This document shows positions 44,731-53,715 of a stretch of DNA of 64,000 nucleotides, one piece after another. The DNA comes from Anaerocolumna sp. AGMB13020 (GTDB lineage Bacteria > Bacillota > Clostridia > Lachnospirales > Lachnospiraceae). Positions within the stretch are counted from its first letter, which is position 1. Each line of letters opens with the position of its first letter. The stretch covers positions 2,880,001-2,944,000 of the forward strand of contig NZ_CP136910.1 in assembly GCF_033100115.1 (NCBI RefSeq), given 5' to 3'. The notes below the pieces were generated by a model, which saw nothing but the letters and a program-made list of their open reading frames with translations, did not search any database and was not told the DNA's origin. The position numbers and the translations under genes were made by a program.

Positions 44731-47154
44731 TTAGTAGGTATACTCCTGCTTATATTTATATGTATATATTCCGTTGTCATCAGTTGCCTTTGTTAAAATT
44801 GGCAAGTTTATCAGCTTGTTTTTCATTTGAAACTCCCCCTCTGCGCTAAAGCCTGTGAGGCAGTTCTTTATGGAGAAGCCGTTATTATATTCTGCTCTTA
44901 GATTCTCCTGAATAAGGTCCATACTATGATATGTCTTATCCTCTCTATTCTTCATCAGTAGGAAGATTTTAAGGTAACTGGTGTAATCTCCATTTCCCGG
45001 TCCTCCATCTTCTTTATAACTAGATGCCTTTTCTTTGATCTTAGCTTTGGTAAGTCCAAAAATCTCTGTAAGGCTTAGCGAAAAATCTCTCTTCTGCTTT
45101 AGATACGGGACATTTTTACCTGAAAATACTGCTGCTGTATCAATAAGCCCTTCCCCAAATCCCCAGGTTACAATTACTACATACTTTACTGCTTCAATTA
45201 AAGCCGGCATTCCTGTAAATCCTACAAAGGCAGCTGCCAATGCGCCCGCCTCCTCTATGCTTTTCCTATCCATTAACAACGTTATGGTATTAGTCAGACT
45301 TCGGACTGCCACAATTCTGTTTACCATTCCAGCTAAGTTATCGGAATCTTTTTCATTGCCTGCTATGATATACTCCTTTTCATAAGCAAGCACTTTTTCT
45401 CCTGATGCCGGTCCTTTTATATAATCTCCGAAATGCTCCTCTATATATTGAAGAAATAAAATATCGTTTAGAAGGGTAAGTCCATTATTCTCTGTAATAT
45501 CTTCACCTTCCAGGGATGAAAATACAGGTTCATAGAAATCTTCACTGTTATCAAGAGCTATCCCCCTCGTCTGGTCCTCATACTCTCTTTTTTCTTCTTT
45601 TTCTTTTGGCATATTCATAATCGTTGAAGGGAGTCCCGTGACATCCAGTTGGTTTTGTGAGATCTTGTCGGTATCATCAATAATAAGTTCTATTAACCCG
45701 CTTTTTAAGATACCGTTTATGCCTGAAAAGAAAGAACTGCTTTCTTCCGGCTTGCTGCAATCCGAGTATTGGAAACGAAGACAATTAAAATCCAGGCTTT
45801 TTATACTAATTTCATAATTCTTTAGTTCCTTCTTGTAGGTTTGCCAGGAGGCACTGTCAGATGATAAGGATAGACTTGTTTCATTTAAGAGATTCACTAA
45901 GATACTTTTATTCTTTTTCAGGCAATGAAGCATTTCTTCATAGTCATATTGATGCACTCCTTCAGTCCCCGGACTAACCGTATCAAGCTCACCGGTCAGC
46001 CCACCAGATTGTTCATTGTCAGATTTCTCCTTAAAATTTTCTAATGCCTGCTGATATTTTTCAATTTCATTCTTTGCATTGTTGTTTCGAACCGTAATTT
46101 CCTCCAACAAGTTAATTGCCTTATTCGTGGCACTTATTTCTTTGCTGGCAATTTCTTTTAGCTCGAGCCCTCTTTGGTTCAGGCTTTCTATCTTTCTTTT
46201 TTGTTCTTCGTTGCAATTCCTGATTGCATCCTCTTTACTTCTGACAGTAGCTTTATAGGCAGCATTCTCTTTGGGTGTGTAATTTGTTGTATCAGCTGAG
46301 AGAAGCTCTGATAGTTCCGTGGTAAGTGCCTCCTCCCTGGCTTTAAGAGTATAGAGGGTTTCCATTTCCGATTGTCCTGTATCAACAGAGGACAGTGGAT
46401 TTGTATATTGGGATTTTACGGAGTTAAACAGCCAGTCATTGTCTATACCAAGGCTGTTCCTGTCCACGGTCTTAATCCAGAGCTTTTTTACGAAGTTATC
46501 CTGTATCTTAGCCATACCATTTTCAGTTTTAATACTTTTTTTCTTCATGGCAAAACCGTCTATTGCTTCCATTAGCTCCAGTACCTTACTTTCAAGCCCT
46601 GCTGCTGCCTCCTGCGCTTTTTGCTTTTTATTTAATATCTCTCCGGTCTCTTTGGTATCCTTTATAGTCTTTAGCTCTGACAACAGATTGCTTACAACAT
46701 CTTCCGGCACCTTATATTTCATATAGTCAGAAACCTGTTTTCTAAACAGCTCCCCTTTAAAATCCAGCATAGTTACTGTGCCGGTTATATTGACTTCTGC
46801 TGTCCTTAACCCATATGGTTCGTAAGAATCCGGTATAAGATATTCATAATCCTCCAGATTTTTTCTTGTGTTAAAGGTATATTCCATATAATCCATCAGC
46901 TTGTTTTCCAGGATTACATAATCAGCCTCCTTCTCACCATAACCTGCATCCAGTCCAAATACATGATACTCCTCAAACAGAGGTGCATAATATTCCGCAA
47001 ACAGAGAATTAGCGGCAACCTCAAATGACCTCTTTGCCATCACACCGCCGCCTTTTATTCTGGCTGATTCAAGAAGGATTAACAGGAATGCCATTACACT
47101 TAACAGTATCAGGCTTAAGAATACGGTAATCACACCACTTTCCTTTTTCCTCAT
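44731..47154 (-). CDS. DUF5702 protein of the Tad locus
   Basis: 807 residues from ATG 47154, eight bases after GAGG; starts at 47181 and 47166 are possible. One N-terminal helix (SGVITVFLSLILLSVMAFLL) with a TadG-like start, then a very large extracellular part: coiled coil at about 160-210 and 310-380, a DGIG-free central domain, and the tail LTGFSAEGEFQMKNKLINL. DUF5702 occurs in Firmicute Tad loci, in the position of TadG. Follows the pilin gene directly. Function not established. Confidence 0.8.
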   Translation of the reverse strand: MRKKESGVITVFLSLILLSVMAFLLILLESARIKGGGVMAKRSFEVAANSLFAEYYAPLFEEYHVFGLDAGYGEKEADYVILENKLMDYMEYTFNTRKNLEDYEYLIPDSYEPYGLRTAEVNITGTVTMLDFKGELFRKQVSDYMKYKVPEDVVSNLLSELKTIKDTKETGEILNKKQKAQEAAAGLESKVLELMEAIDGFAMKKKSIKTENGMAKIQDNFVKKLWIKTVDRNSLGIDNDWLFNSVKSQYTNPLSSVDTGQSEMETLYTLKAREEALTTELSELLSADTTNYTPKENAAYKATVRSKEDAIRNCNEEQKRKIESLNQRGLELKEIASKEISATNKAINLLEEITVRNNNAKNEIEKYQQALENFKEKSDNEQSGGLTGELDTVSPGTEGVHQYDYEEMLHCLKKNKSILVNLLNETSLSLSSDSASWQTYKKELKNYEISIKSLDFNCLRFQYSDCSKPEESSSFFSGINGILKSGLIELIIDDTDKISQNQLDVTGLPSTIMNMPKEKEEKREYEDQTRGIALDNSEDFYEPVFSSLEGEDITENNGLTLLNDILFLQYIEEHFGDYIKGPASGEKVLAYEKEYIIAGNEKDSDNLAGMVNRIVAVRSLTNTITLLMDRKSIEEAGALAAAFVGFTGMPALIEAVKYVVIVTWGFGEGLIDTAAVFSGKNVPYLKQKRDFSLSLTEIFGLTKAKIKEKASSYKEDGGPGNGDYTSYLKIFLLMKNREDKTYHSMDLIQENLRAEYNNGFSIKNCLTGFSAEGEFQMKNKLINLPILTKATDDNGIYTYKYKQEYTY

Positions 47155-47155
47155 G

Positions 47156-47332
47156 CTAATCCTCATAGAACGGAGTTGCATCCTCTTTTATTCTACTAAT
47201 TGCTCCATTTACAATGTCCATTATGGTTTCCCTGAAAATAATTGCAATACCAATTAATACCACCAGTATTAATATAATTTCCACAACCCCTATACCGTCT
47301 TCTTCTCTTATAAAGTCCTTTATAAGTTTCAT
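47156..47332 (-). CDS. Flp1-like pilin
   Basis: 58 residues from ATG 47332, after AAGGAGATAAC. A charged leader (MKLIKDFIREEDGIG) leads to the hydrophobic segment VVEIILILVVLIGIAIIF with Glu near its start, then a short tail. This matches the Flp1-like domain: a G/xxxxE type class III prepilin whose mature form is about 45 residues. It is the likely major subunit and the substrate of one of the A24 peptidases. Confidence 0.85.
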   Translation of the reverse strand: MKLIKDFIREEDGIGVVEIILILVVLIGIAIIFRETIMDIVNGAISRIKEDATPFYED

Positions 47333-47379
47333 GTTATCTCCTTTTTCAAATACTAATAATGAAAATATTCCCAAATTCT

Positions 47380-48948
47380 CTAGAACTGAAAGGAACTCAT
47401 TGCCGGTAGAAGGATAATTATAATAACCATCACCAGCATTCCCATCATTGGTATTAAGAGCTTCGTTCCAGCTTCTTCTCCCGCTTTTTTAGCTCTTTCT
47501 TTTCTTTCTTCAAAGGCCTTTAAAGCTTCCTCCTCCAATTTGCTGATAAAATCAGGAGAGCCTTTTGATATATTCTGAGAAAGAAGAGCAGCAAAGCGAA
47601 GATAGGGTATAAGTTTCACCCTTCTTCCAAACTCTTCATAAGCTTTGCTCTCCGATATTCCCATTTGAAGTTCCTTTGCCGTGAGTGCCAGTTCTTCATA
47701 GGCATATTTTTTAGTCCCACCTTTTCTCTTATAATCTGCTGCAAGCTTCTTCCAGGCATTTGACACTGACATACCCGCATTTACTAACATCATAAACTTG
47801 TTAATCAGCTCTGGATAATCTATTAAAAGTTCCTTTTTTCTCTTCTCAGCTTTTGAGGAAACTTCCATGTTGGTAAGAGGTATACTAAGAAAGGCTGCAG
47901 CCACCCCCAGAAGAAACAGTTTTATGCCTTCTGAATTTTTCTTTTCCAACCAGGCAATTTTATAGTTCTTAAGCTCTTCCGGTAAAGTAAGTTCCGGCTC
48001 TATATTGTTCTCATCCGCTATCTTAAGCTCCTGTTCCAGTTCCTGTAATGCAAGTTCTTCTTCTGTGAAAATCCTGGGACAGATCACATATGCTCTGGAG
48101 TAGCTGGCACTTCTATCCTCCAATGTTAATACAGCAGTCACCTGAATAAGCGTCTCCTTCTTAAGCTCCTCATTATGAACCGTACCGTCATTTTCAAGAA
48201 GTTTTGTATCACTGCTGGTCCAGCTGACTTTTATATGAGAGTCTGGTATCTTCTCTTTCAATACCAGGGAACTGTATATCAGGTCTGCTGAAGTGTTGTT
48301 CCCCAATGTAACCTCATCCAGATACGTTATCGCTTTATTAAATTCTTCTTCTGCTTCTTTGGCTGAATAACTTTGTTTTGAAACCTGAACGTCTATCTCC
48401 TTTTGAAATATCCTCCCGCTGATATCTTTTAAAACCGCAATAAGGCTGATATTAACATCCTCTTCTTTGGCCGCCGGTCTGCCAATATATTTTCCTCCCA
48501 TCAGATAATTACTGTCCGCCTCCTTGAGAGTACTGAAAAATGCTAAGGCATCAAATACCAGGAATAGAAATAATGCAAGAGACCATTTTTTTAAATGATA
48601 TATTTTAAGAGTAGATACCAGATCATTACCGATATAGATTCCTTTAAGATTTTCTTCTACTGTATCTTCGTAAGTAACTCCTTTCAATTTTTTATTTCCC
48701 AGTACACTCTCCCTACTTCCTGGCATCCTCTTTTTTTTATCTTCTTTTTTATTTATATCACCTGTTGATCCTCTGCTTTTTTCTAAAATATGTTCTGTTT
48801 TTGCAAATATAAATAAGATAAAGGGATATAAAAATAGTAAGGGATGTTCCTTTGCCGGCAGTTTTTTGATAAAAGCTTTCTCGTATCTTATGGTAACAGC
48901 TGTCATTAGCACAAAGAATACAAAAATAACACCGAATAATACCGCCAC
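47380..48948 (-). CDS. TadC-like T2SSF platform protein with Ig-like insertion
   Basis: 522 residues from GTG 48948, eight bases after GGGAGG; GTG 48957 overlaps that site. The family is usually about 300 residues. Helices at about 1-20, 37-50 and 122-140 precede an extracytoplasmic domain at about 200-310 resembling bacterial atypical Ig repeats (IKVSWTSSDTKLLENDGTVH). Then helix 355-372, the T2SSF domain at about 385-495 (LINKFMMLVNAGMSVSNAWK) and a last helix. Inner-membrane platform for pilus assembly. Confidence 0.8.
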   Translation of the reverse strand: MAVLFGVIFVFFVLMTAVTIRYEKAFIKKLPAKEHPLLFLYPFILFIFAKTEHILEKSRGSTGDINKKEDKKKRMPGSRESVLGNKKLKGVTYEDTVEENLKGIYIGNDLVSTLKIYHLKKWSLALFLFLVFDALAFFSTLKEADSNYLMGGKYIGRPAAKEEDVNISLIAVLKDISGRIFQKEIDVQVSKQSYSAKEAEEEFNKAITYLDEVTLGNNTSADLIYSSLVLKEKIPDSHIKVSWTSSDTKLLENDGTVHNEELKKETLIQVTAVLTLEDRSASYSRAYVICPRIFTEEELALQELEQELKIADENNIEPELTLPEELKNYKIAWLEKKNSEGIKLFLLGVAAAFLSIPLTNMEVSSKAEKRKKELLIDYPELINKFMMLVNAGMSVSNAWKKLAADYKRKGGTKKYAYEELALTAKELQMGISESKAYEEFGRRVKLIPYLRFAALLSQNISKGSPDFISKLEEEALKAFEERKERAKKAGEEAGTKLLIPMMGMLVMVIIIILLPAMSSFQF

Positions 48949-48968
48949 TACACTCACCTCCCGCTTAC

Positions 48969-49712
48969 TTATACTTTAATATCTATTAATTTATCGGTTA
49001 ACAGTGTGACCCCATAATAGCAGATTAACATTGCTGTCATAACAACAACTCCCATGCTATTACCATAGAGGGGATCTAGAAAATGAGGGGAGGAGAGCTT
49101 AAGATATGCGATAATTCCGCAGGGCATTATATTCATAATACGTGATTCCAGACGCTTACCGGTTATTATGATCTGGATTTCCCTCTCCACCTCTATCTTA
49201 TCCCGAATTACTTTCTCCGTAGTTCGTATAACCCGGATTAAATCACCACCTGTGCGTTTAGCTGTTTGGAAGACCTCTGAAAAGTTTTTAATATCCTCCA
49301 CACCGCTACGCTCCCCCAAATCATTCAGTATATCCTCCAGATTCTGATTCACTTTTATTTTTTTTACAATAGTACTGAATTCGTTTATTATAAGGGACTC
49401 TTCCCCATATATCTGCTTCAGGTCTAAAATGGCCTGGTAAAAAGCATTCTCCACGGAATAACCGGTATTTAACGCTGCGCTCAACCCTGACAGCCCCTCA
49501 CCAAATTCCCTGTTTAATTGCCATTTGCGCTTTTTTATATAGTTTAATTTTTCTCTTTTTAAATATACTGGAAGAAAGAAGAGTAACAGCAATACCCCCA
49601 GAAAACTGTTATAGAATAAAACTCCAAAGATAAAACAGAAGGCGGTGCCTTTAAGAATCAGTAGAATAATTTCCTGCTTACTAAAATGATAGATATCATA
49701 ATTTTCAATCAA
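48969..49712 (-). CDS. TadB-like T2SSF platform protein
   Basis: 247 residues from a TTG that follows GGAGG by six bases. Helices near the N-terminus, a T2SSF domain at about 70-195 (LSGLSAALNTGYSVENAFYQ, FQTAKRTGGDLIRVIRTTEK), then two helices. It overlaps the end of the ATPase gene by eight bases. It pairs with the TadC-like protein in the membrane. Confidence 0.88.
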   Translation of the reverse strand: MIENYDIYHFSKQEIILLILKGTAFCFIFGVLFYNSFLGVLLLLFFLPVYLKREKLNYIKKRKWQLNREFGEGLSGLSAALNTGYSVENAFYQAILDLKQIYGEESLIINEFSTIVKKIKVNQNLEDILNDLGERSGVEDIKNFSEVFQTAKRTGGDLIRVIRTTEKVIRDKIEVEREIQIIITGKRLESRIMNIMPCGIIAYLKLSSPHFLDPLYGNSMGVVVMTAMLICYYGVTLLTDKLIDIKV

Positions 49713-50934
49713 ATCCTGCCTCCCGTTTCATAAGACCGGCAGCTATCAGTTTATCCCTATGCTCCAGCAAATCTCCCGTCGCTTTCAGGGCACCTAACAC
49801 TTTTCCTTTCCCATCCTCTCCGGTCTCCTTAAAAGAATATAGCCTGTTTAGCTGTATTTCCCCTTCCTCTATATTTCGTACTTCTGTAATCTCCAGGACT
49901 TTTCTTGATTTATCCCTAAGCCTTCCAAGGTGTATTAGTATATCTATGGCAGAAGCCACCTGTTGTCTTACTGCCGTAAGCGGAATATTTGCTCCCATAA
50001 GTACCAGGGTTTCCAGCCGTTTGAGCATATCTCCGGTAGAATTCGCATGCCCTGTGGATAAAGAACCATCATGTCCGCTGTTCATAGCCTGCAGCAAATC
50101 CAGAGCAGCTCCGTCTCTGACTTCTCCAAGAATAATTCTGTTTGGTCTCATACGTAAGCTTGCTTTTATCAATTGCCTGATGCTGACCTCATTTTTACCT
50201 TCTACATTTGCATTTCTTACCTCAAGACTCACAAGATTTGGGATGTTCTTTATCTGAAGTTCTGCGGAATCCTCTATTGTGATAACCCGCTCATCGGAAG
50301 GTATATAATTAGACAGTACATTTAAAAAAGTTGTCTTACCAGAGCCTGTACCTCCGCTTATGAAAATGTTGTAGCCCGCCTGTACCAGATTCTTTAAGAA
50401 ATCAGCGGCTTCTCTGGTTATAGATCCAATCTGTATCAGTTGTTCCATGGTAATGGGTTTGTGGGGGAATTTCCGGATAGTTATTACCGGTCCCATAAGA
50501 GATACCGGCGGAAGGACGATATTAACCCTGGAACCGTCCATCAGACGGGTATCCACTATTGGGTTTGCCTCGTTAACGATGCGGTTTGTCTTGGCAACAA
50601 TCTGCTGAATTATATCTTCCAGCCTTTTCTCTGAGTCGAAATGTTTCTCAATGGGGTAAACCTTCCCTGCCTTTTCTATGAAAATATTATTATAACCGTT
50701 TATCATAATCTCGGTTATCTCATTATCCTCAATTAACTCCTGCAGAATATCCAGCCTTCTGATAGAGTTAAAGATATCCTTCCTCAGATTCTTTTTCTCC
50801 CTAAGGCTTAAGAAGTTCTCCTTACCCTTTTGAAGAAGCAGCTCATCAATCGTATCCAGTATTTCTTCATCTTCAATATCCTTTGTTAGATCTATTCGGC
50901 TTCTGACTTCTTCTATGATCGTTTGTTTTAACAA
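49705..50934 (-). CDS. TadA/CpaF-type pilus assembly ATPase
   Basis: 409 residues from a TTG six bases after GGAGAT. Walker A GGTGSGKTTFLNVLS, Asp box VITIEDSAEL, Walker B IILGEVRDGAALDLLQAMNS, His box GHDGSLSTGHANS. N-terminal domain at about 1-150. Secretion ATPase of the PilT/VirB11 superfamily that powers extension and perhaps retraction of Tad pili. Overlaps the TadZ-like gene by seven bases. Confidence 0.95.
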   Translation of the reverse strand: MLKQTIIEEVRSRIDLTKDIEDEEILDTIDELLLQKGKENFLSLREKKNLRKDIFNSIRRLDILQELIEDNEITEIMINGYNNIFIEKAGKVYPIEKHFDSEKRLEDIIQQIVAKTNRIVNEANPIVDTRLMDGSRVNIVLPPVSLMGPVITIRKFPHKPITMEQLIQIGSITREAADFLKNLVQAGYNIFISGGTGSGKTTFLNVLSNYIPSDERVITIEDSAELQIKNIPNLVSLEVRNANVEGKNEVSIRQLIKASLRMRPNRIILGEVRDGAALDLLQAMNSGHDGSLSTGHANSTGDMLKRLETLVLMGANIPLTAVRQQVASAIDILIHLGRLRDKSRKVLEITEVRNIEEGEIQLNRLYSFKETGEDGKGKVLGALKATGDLLEHRDKLIAAGLMKREAGFD

Positions 50935-51866
50935 TTCTCTATCTCCAATCCCAGGAAGCTATATTCCTTTCCTATTCTAACCACAGATATCTGAGTAAGA
51001 ACGTCCTCATAACCTGCCCACTTAAGCTGGGAAAGAAAACTGTTTAATTGACCTTCTCCATATTCGCCTTCTTCAGCTGATACATATATCTTTGTACTGG
51101 CCTTAAGAAGCTTTATGATAGCCGGTGAAAATATGACTGTTTCGAATAGAACGGTATCATATTCTGACTGATAGATTAACTGGAGCCAGTTCTCCATATC
51201 CTCTGGGGTAATTTCATAAAGATCTGTTCCAAAGGCCGCTCCTTTCATAAAATGTAGTTCACCTTTTTTCTGTATCAGGTTAATAAGTTTCTTATTCATA
51301 CTCTGAGTGTTCTGTTTAAGATAATAGATGAATTCTGAAAGTCCGCTTTCATTCTCTCTGATTTCCAGCCCCTTCACTCCATTAAACGGCTCCAGCATAA
51401 AAAATAAAGTATTCTTTAACCTAGCCTTCTCTTTCCACAAATCCAGGCTGAAGCCCCTGCTAAAGTGTGCGTTGTTAAGAGAAAATACCGTAATAAGCTC
51501 CTTTTTACCTTCCCGTTTTCTTAATTCACCTGATTCTTCCGGTAAAAGCTCCTTCAATCCATTTAGTATCCTTTCTCCAGGCTGATATTTGTATATAGCG
51601 GTACAGCAGCCTGGGGGTATTATGGAATCCGGTGCTTGTGTCAGTATTACCAAACAACTGTAATTGTTAATACTTAAGTCAATTTCCTCTGCCTCTTCTC
51701 CCCATAATAGAATATCTGCTGCTTCATTTTTAAGGTATTCCTTTAATGCATCCTCCTCGGTAAATAATCTTATCTGGAAGATACCCCGCGCCTTGCTCTT
51801 TATGTACTCGGACAGATGTGATGCATACTCTCCATCCTTATCGTAGATAGCCAATGTCTTAAACAA
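50928..51866 (-). CDS. TadZ/CpaE-like protein lacking the P-loop
   Basis: 312 residues from TTG 51866 after AGGAGGAG. Receiver-like N-terminal domain at about 1-110 (LAIYDKDGEYASHLSEYIK, AADILLWGEEAEEIDLS), then a MinD/ParA-like half. Where CpaE has GGxGKT the sequence reads VFSLNNAHFSRGFSLDL, so ATP binding is probably lost. TadZ marks the assembly site at the pole. Position as first gene before tadA supports the name. Confidence 0.7.
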   Translation of the reverse strand: MFKTLAIYDKDGEYASHLSEYIKSKARGIFQIRLFTEEDALKEYLKNEAADILLWGEEAEEIDLSINNYSCLVILTQAPDSIIPPGCCTAIYKYQPGERILNGLKELLPEESGELRKREGKKELITVFSLNNAHFSRGFSLDLWKEKARLKNTLFFMLEPFNGVKGLEIRENESGLSEFIYYLKQNTQSMNKKLINLIQKKGELHFMKGAAFGTDLYEITPEDMENWLQLIYQSEYDTVLFETVIFSPAIIKLLKASTKIYVSAEEGEYGEGQLNSFLSQLKWAGYEDVLTQISVVRIGKEYSFLGLEIENC

Positions 51867-52275
51867 TTCTCCTCCTTTTTAATAACTGCATATTGAAACA
51901 TAAGGTGTTACAAAAGACTTGTATAATGAACTGCCACCAGACAATTCTTTCTTGAAATAATCTTTAACCTCTGGTTTTGTAAGTCTGATTACAAGTCTGT
52001 CTTTTCTTAGCCTGTTTTTTTATTCTTGTTATTATATGTCTGCTTGTAATTAGTCTGTTTATATAAGTCTGCTTATAATACGGTTGCTTATAATACCATT
52101 GCTTATAATGAGTCTGCTTGAGTATGTCGGTTTGAGTATGTCTGCTTGAGTAAATTGAATCGAGTATGTCGGTTTGAGTATGTCAGTTTGAGAATGTTTC
52201 CTAATTATAAACTACCTTCTTAATATCTTTACTCTTACAAGATTGAGTCATCGAAGACTGCACTTATATATTTTT
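51867..52275. other. intergenic region with 14-bp degenerate array
   Basis: 409 bases between the prepilin peptidase and the TadZ-like gene. Most of it is the array listed next; the promoter of the tad operon is probably in 51880-51960 but its boxes were not resolved. Confidence 0.55.
52039..52196. repeat. degenerate 14-16 bp tandem array
   Basis: The right half has units such as TCGGTTTGAGTATG and TCTGCTTGAGTATG; the left half has related GCTTATAATAC forms. About ten units. Diverged more than the 18-bp and 45-bp arrays. Confidence 0.75.
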
Positions 52276-52842
52276 TTATAACAGGAACGTTTTCAGGGAA
52301 AACTCCGGATACAGCTTCTTAATTCCTAAGCTTACAACAAATCCAATTAATATATACACTGAAAAATGTACTCCGGCATTACTCTTATCCTCCTTATTGT
52401 AATAACGATACCAGTCTTCTTCTTTCTCCTTAAATCTGCTGCTCCAATATATACGTTGTATATATCTTACCAGTAACTTAAATTTGTTGTGGGATTGTTT
52501 CTTTGATATAATATGAAAAACAGAAATTATGGCGGCTGCCAGAAATGAAAATAAAATTGATTGAATACAGAACGTAATTCCATAGAAACCGCTAACAACC
52601 GAATAGAGTTTAATATCTCCGGCTCCCAGAGCTCTTATCATAAACAATGGAAAAAGTATTGTCACAGGGAAAAGTACTCCTGGAATCCATTTTAAGATGC
52701 TTGTCCACCCCTGCTCAAGGGATAAAAAGACCAGGCTTACTGCTAAACCTGCTGCTATCAGGCGGTTTGGTATCTTGTAAGACTTAAGATCTTCTTTTAC
52801 AGCTAAAAGAAGAAAGAAGATGCAAAGAAATCCATAATCGAT
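52276..52842 (-). CDS. A24 prepilin peptidase, apparent AUC start
   Basis: 188 residues if translation starts at ATC 52842, five bases after GAGGTG; the frame from there to the stop is open and starts IDYGFLCIFFLLLAVKEDLK. The first catalytic Asp is in KEDLKSYKIPN and the second in GAGDIK, both needed for A24 peptidases. The first conventional start (GTG at 52665) would remove the first Asp and half the enzyme. An alternative is a one-base shift from ATG 52835. It is probably for the Flp pilin. Confidence 0.7.
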   Translation of the reverse strand: MDYGFLCIFFLLLAVKEDLKSYKIPNRLIAAGLAVSLVFLSLEQGWTSILKWIPGVLFPVTILFPLFMIRALGAGDIKLYSVVSGFYGITFCIQSILFSFLAAAIISVFHIISKKQSHNKFKLLVRYIQRIYWSSRFKEKEEDWYRYYNKEDKSNAGVHFSVYILIGFVVSLGIKKLYPEFSLKTFLL

Positions 52843-53091
52843 AGGTTCACCTCTTTGCTATGTAAGATGTTCCCATATTACACCAGTATGTATTATTTTG
52901 TCAATAAAGAATATCATAAATTCTCAAATTCATTATATTATCTAAGATTTCTAAATTTTTTTGTTGGTTTTTACTTCTAGCCAGTTGAGGATAAGATAGA
53001 TTAACAGCCACAGGTACCAGCCCAGGGTTACATAAAAGAAAGCCTTCGGTGGTTATCTGGTATAGAATAAAAGCACGAAATAGCAGAACCC

Positions 53092-53370
53092 TTATGTAAA
53101 ATAAAAATAAGCAGCTACTCCATATACCATTAGAAACCCTGGCAATCCAAGTACTCCTACAACCAGGGCATTCAGGCTGTTGGTACCGACACCTAAAGAA
53201 ATATGACTGCTGGCGAGTATTGTATTAAGTAAATATATCCCTAATAAGCCCACGCATATTCGCAGTATAAAGTTTACTATAAGATCAAAGCGCTGTTTTA
53301 AAAATCCTACAATCAGCAGAAACACACATACCAGTAATATTGCTCCAAGAAAATACCACTTCGTTTCCAT
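53092..53370 (-). CDS. bofA: BofA-like pro-sigma-K processing inhibitor
   Basis: 92 residues from ATG 53370, after AAAGGGATTGC. Three hydrophobic segments; the C-terminal signature NSLNALVVGVLGLPGFLMVYG is that of BofA. In Bacillus BofA holds the SpoIVFB protease inactive until a forespore signal. It lies next to yaaL, its usual neighbour, but divergently oriented and away from recR. Confidence 0.88.
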   Translation of the reverse strand: METKWYFLGAILLVCVFLLIVGFLKQRFDLIVNFILRICVGLLGIYLLNTILASSHISLGVGTNSLNALVVGVLGLPGFLMVYGVAAYFYFT

Positions 53371-53493
53371 GCAATCCCTTTCCCCCAATTAACATTTTTT
53401 TCTATATAATGTAGTATATTCTGGTAATTAGCAGACTATACTATAAATAACCTATTTCTTGTATAAGCCTTCGTCAGGCGGAATGGAGCATGT

Positions 53494-53715
53494 ATGAAAC
53501 TGTTTGCAAAAAGAAAAAGGCAAAACAATGAAGCCTTGCTGTATGAAATCCAAAAAACAAAGCTTGCTCTGGAATCAGCTTATTCCAATTTTGAGAACGT
53601 GGTGGATCCCGATTTAATCGACTGCTATATTTATGAAGTAAATGCTGTTCAAAAAAGGTATAAATTTCTTCTAAAACAAGCAAAGCTGCTGGAGGATGAC
53701 TGCTCCGCAATTTAA
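53494..53715 (+). CDS. yaaL: YaaL family protein (DUF2508)
   Basis: 73 residues, all helical: LAKRKRQ-type basic start, then LLYEIQKTKLALESAYSNFE and VDPDLIDCYIYEVNAVQKRY. DUF2508 proteins are encoded between recR and bofA in Bacillus and are otherwise uncharacterised. Site GGAG six bases before ATG. Points away from bofA. Confidence 0.88.
   Translation: MKLFAKRKRQNNEALLYEIQKTKLALESAYSNFENVVDPDLIDCYIYEVNAVQKRYKFLLKQAKLLEDDCSAI

Noticed and set aside
52276..52665. A 129-residue prepilin peptidase starting at GTG 52665
   Set aside because: That start lacks a ribosome site and removes the first catalytic Asp, while the open frame continues upstream to a well-placed site before ATC 52842.
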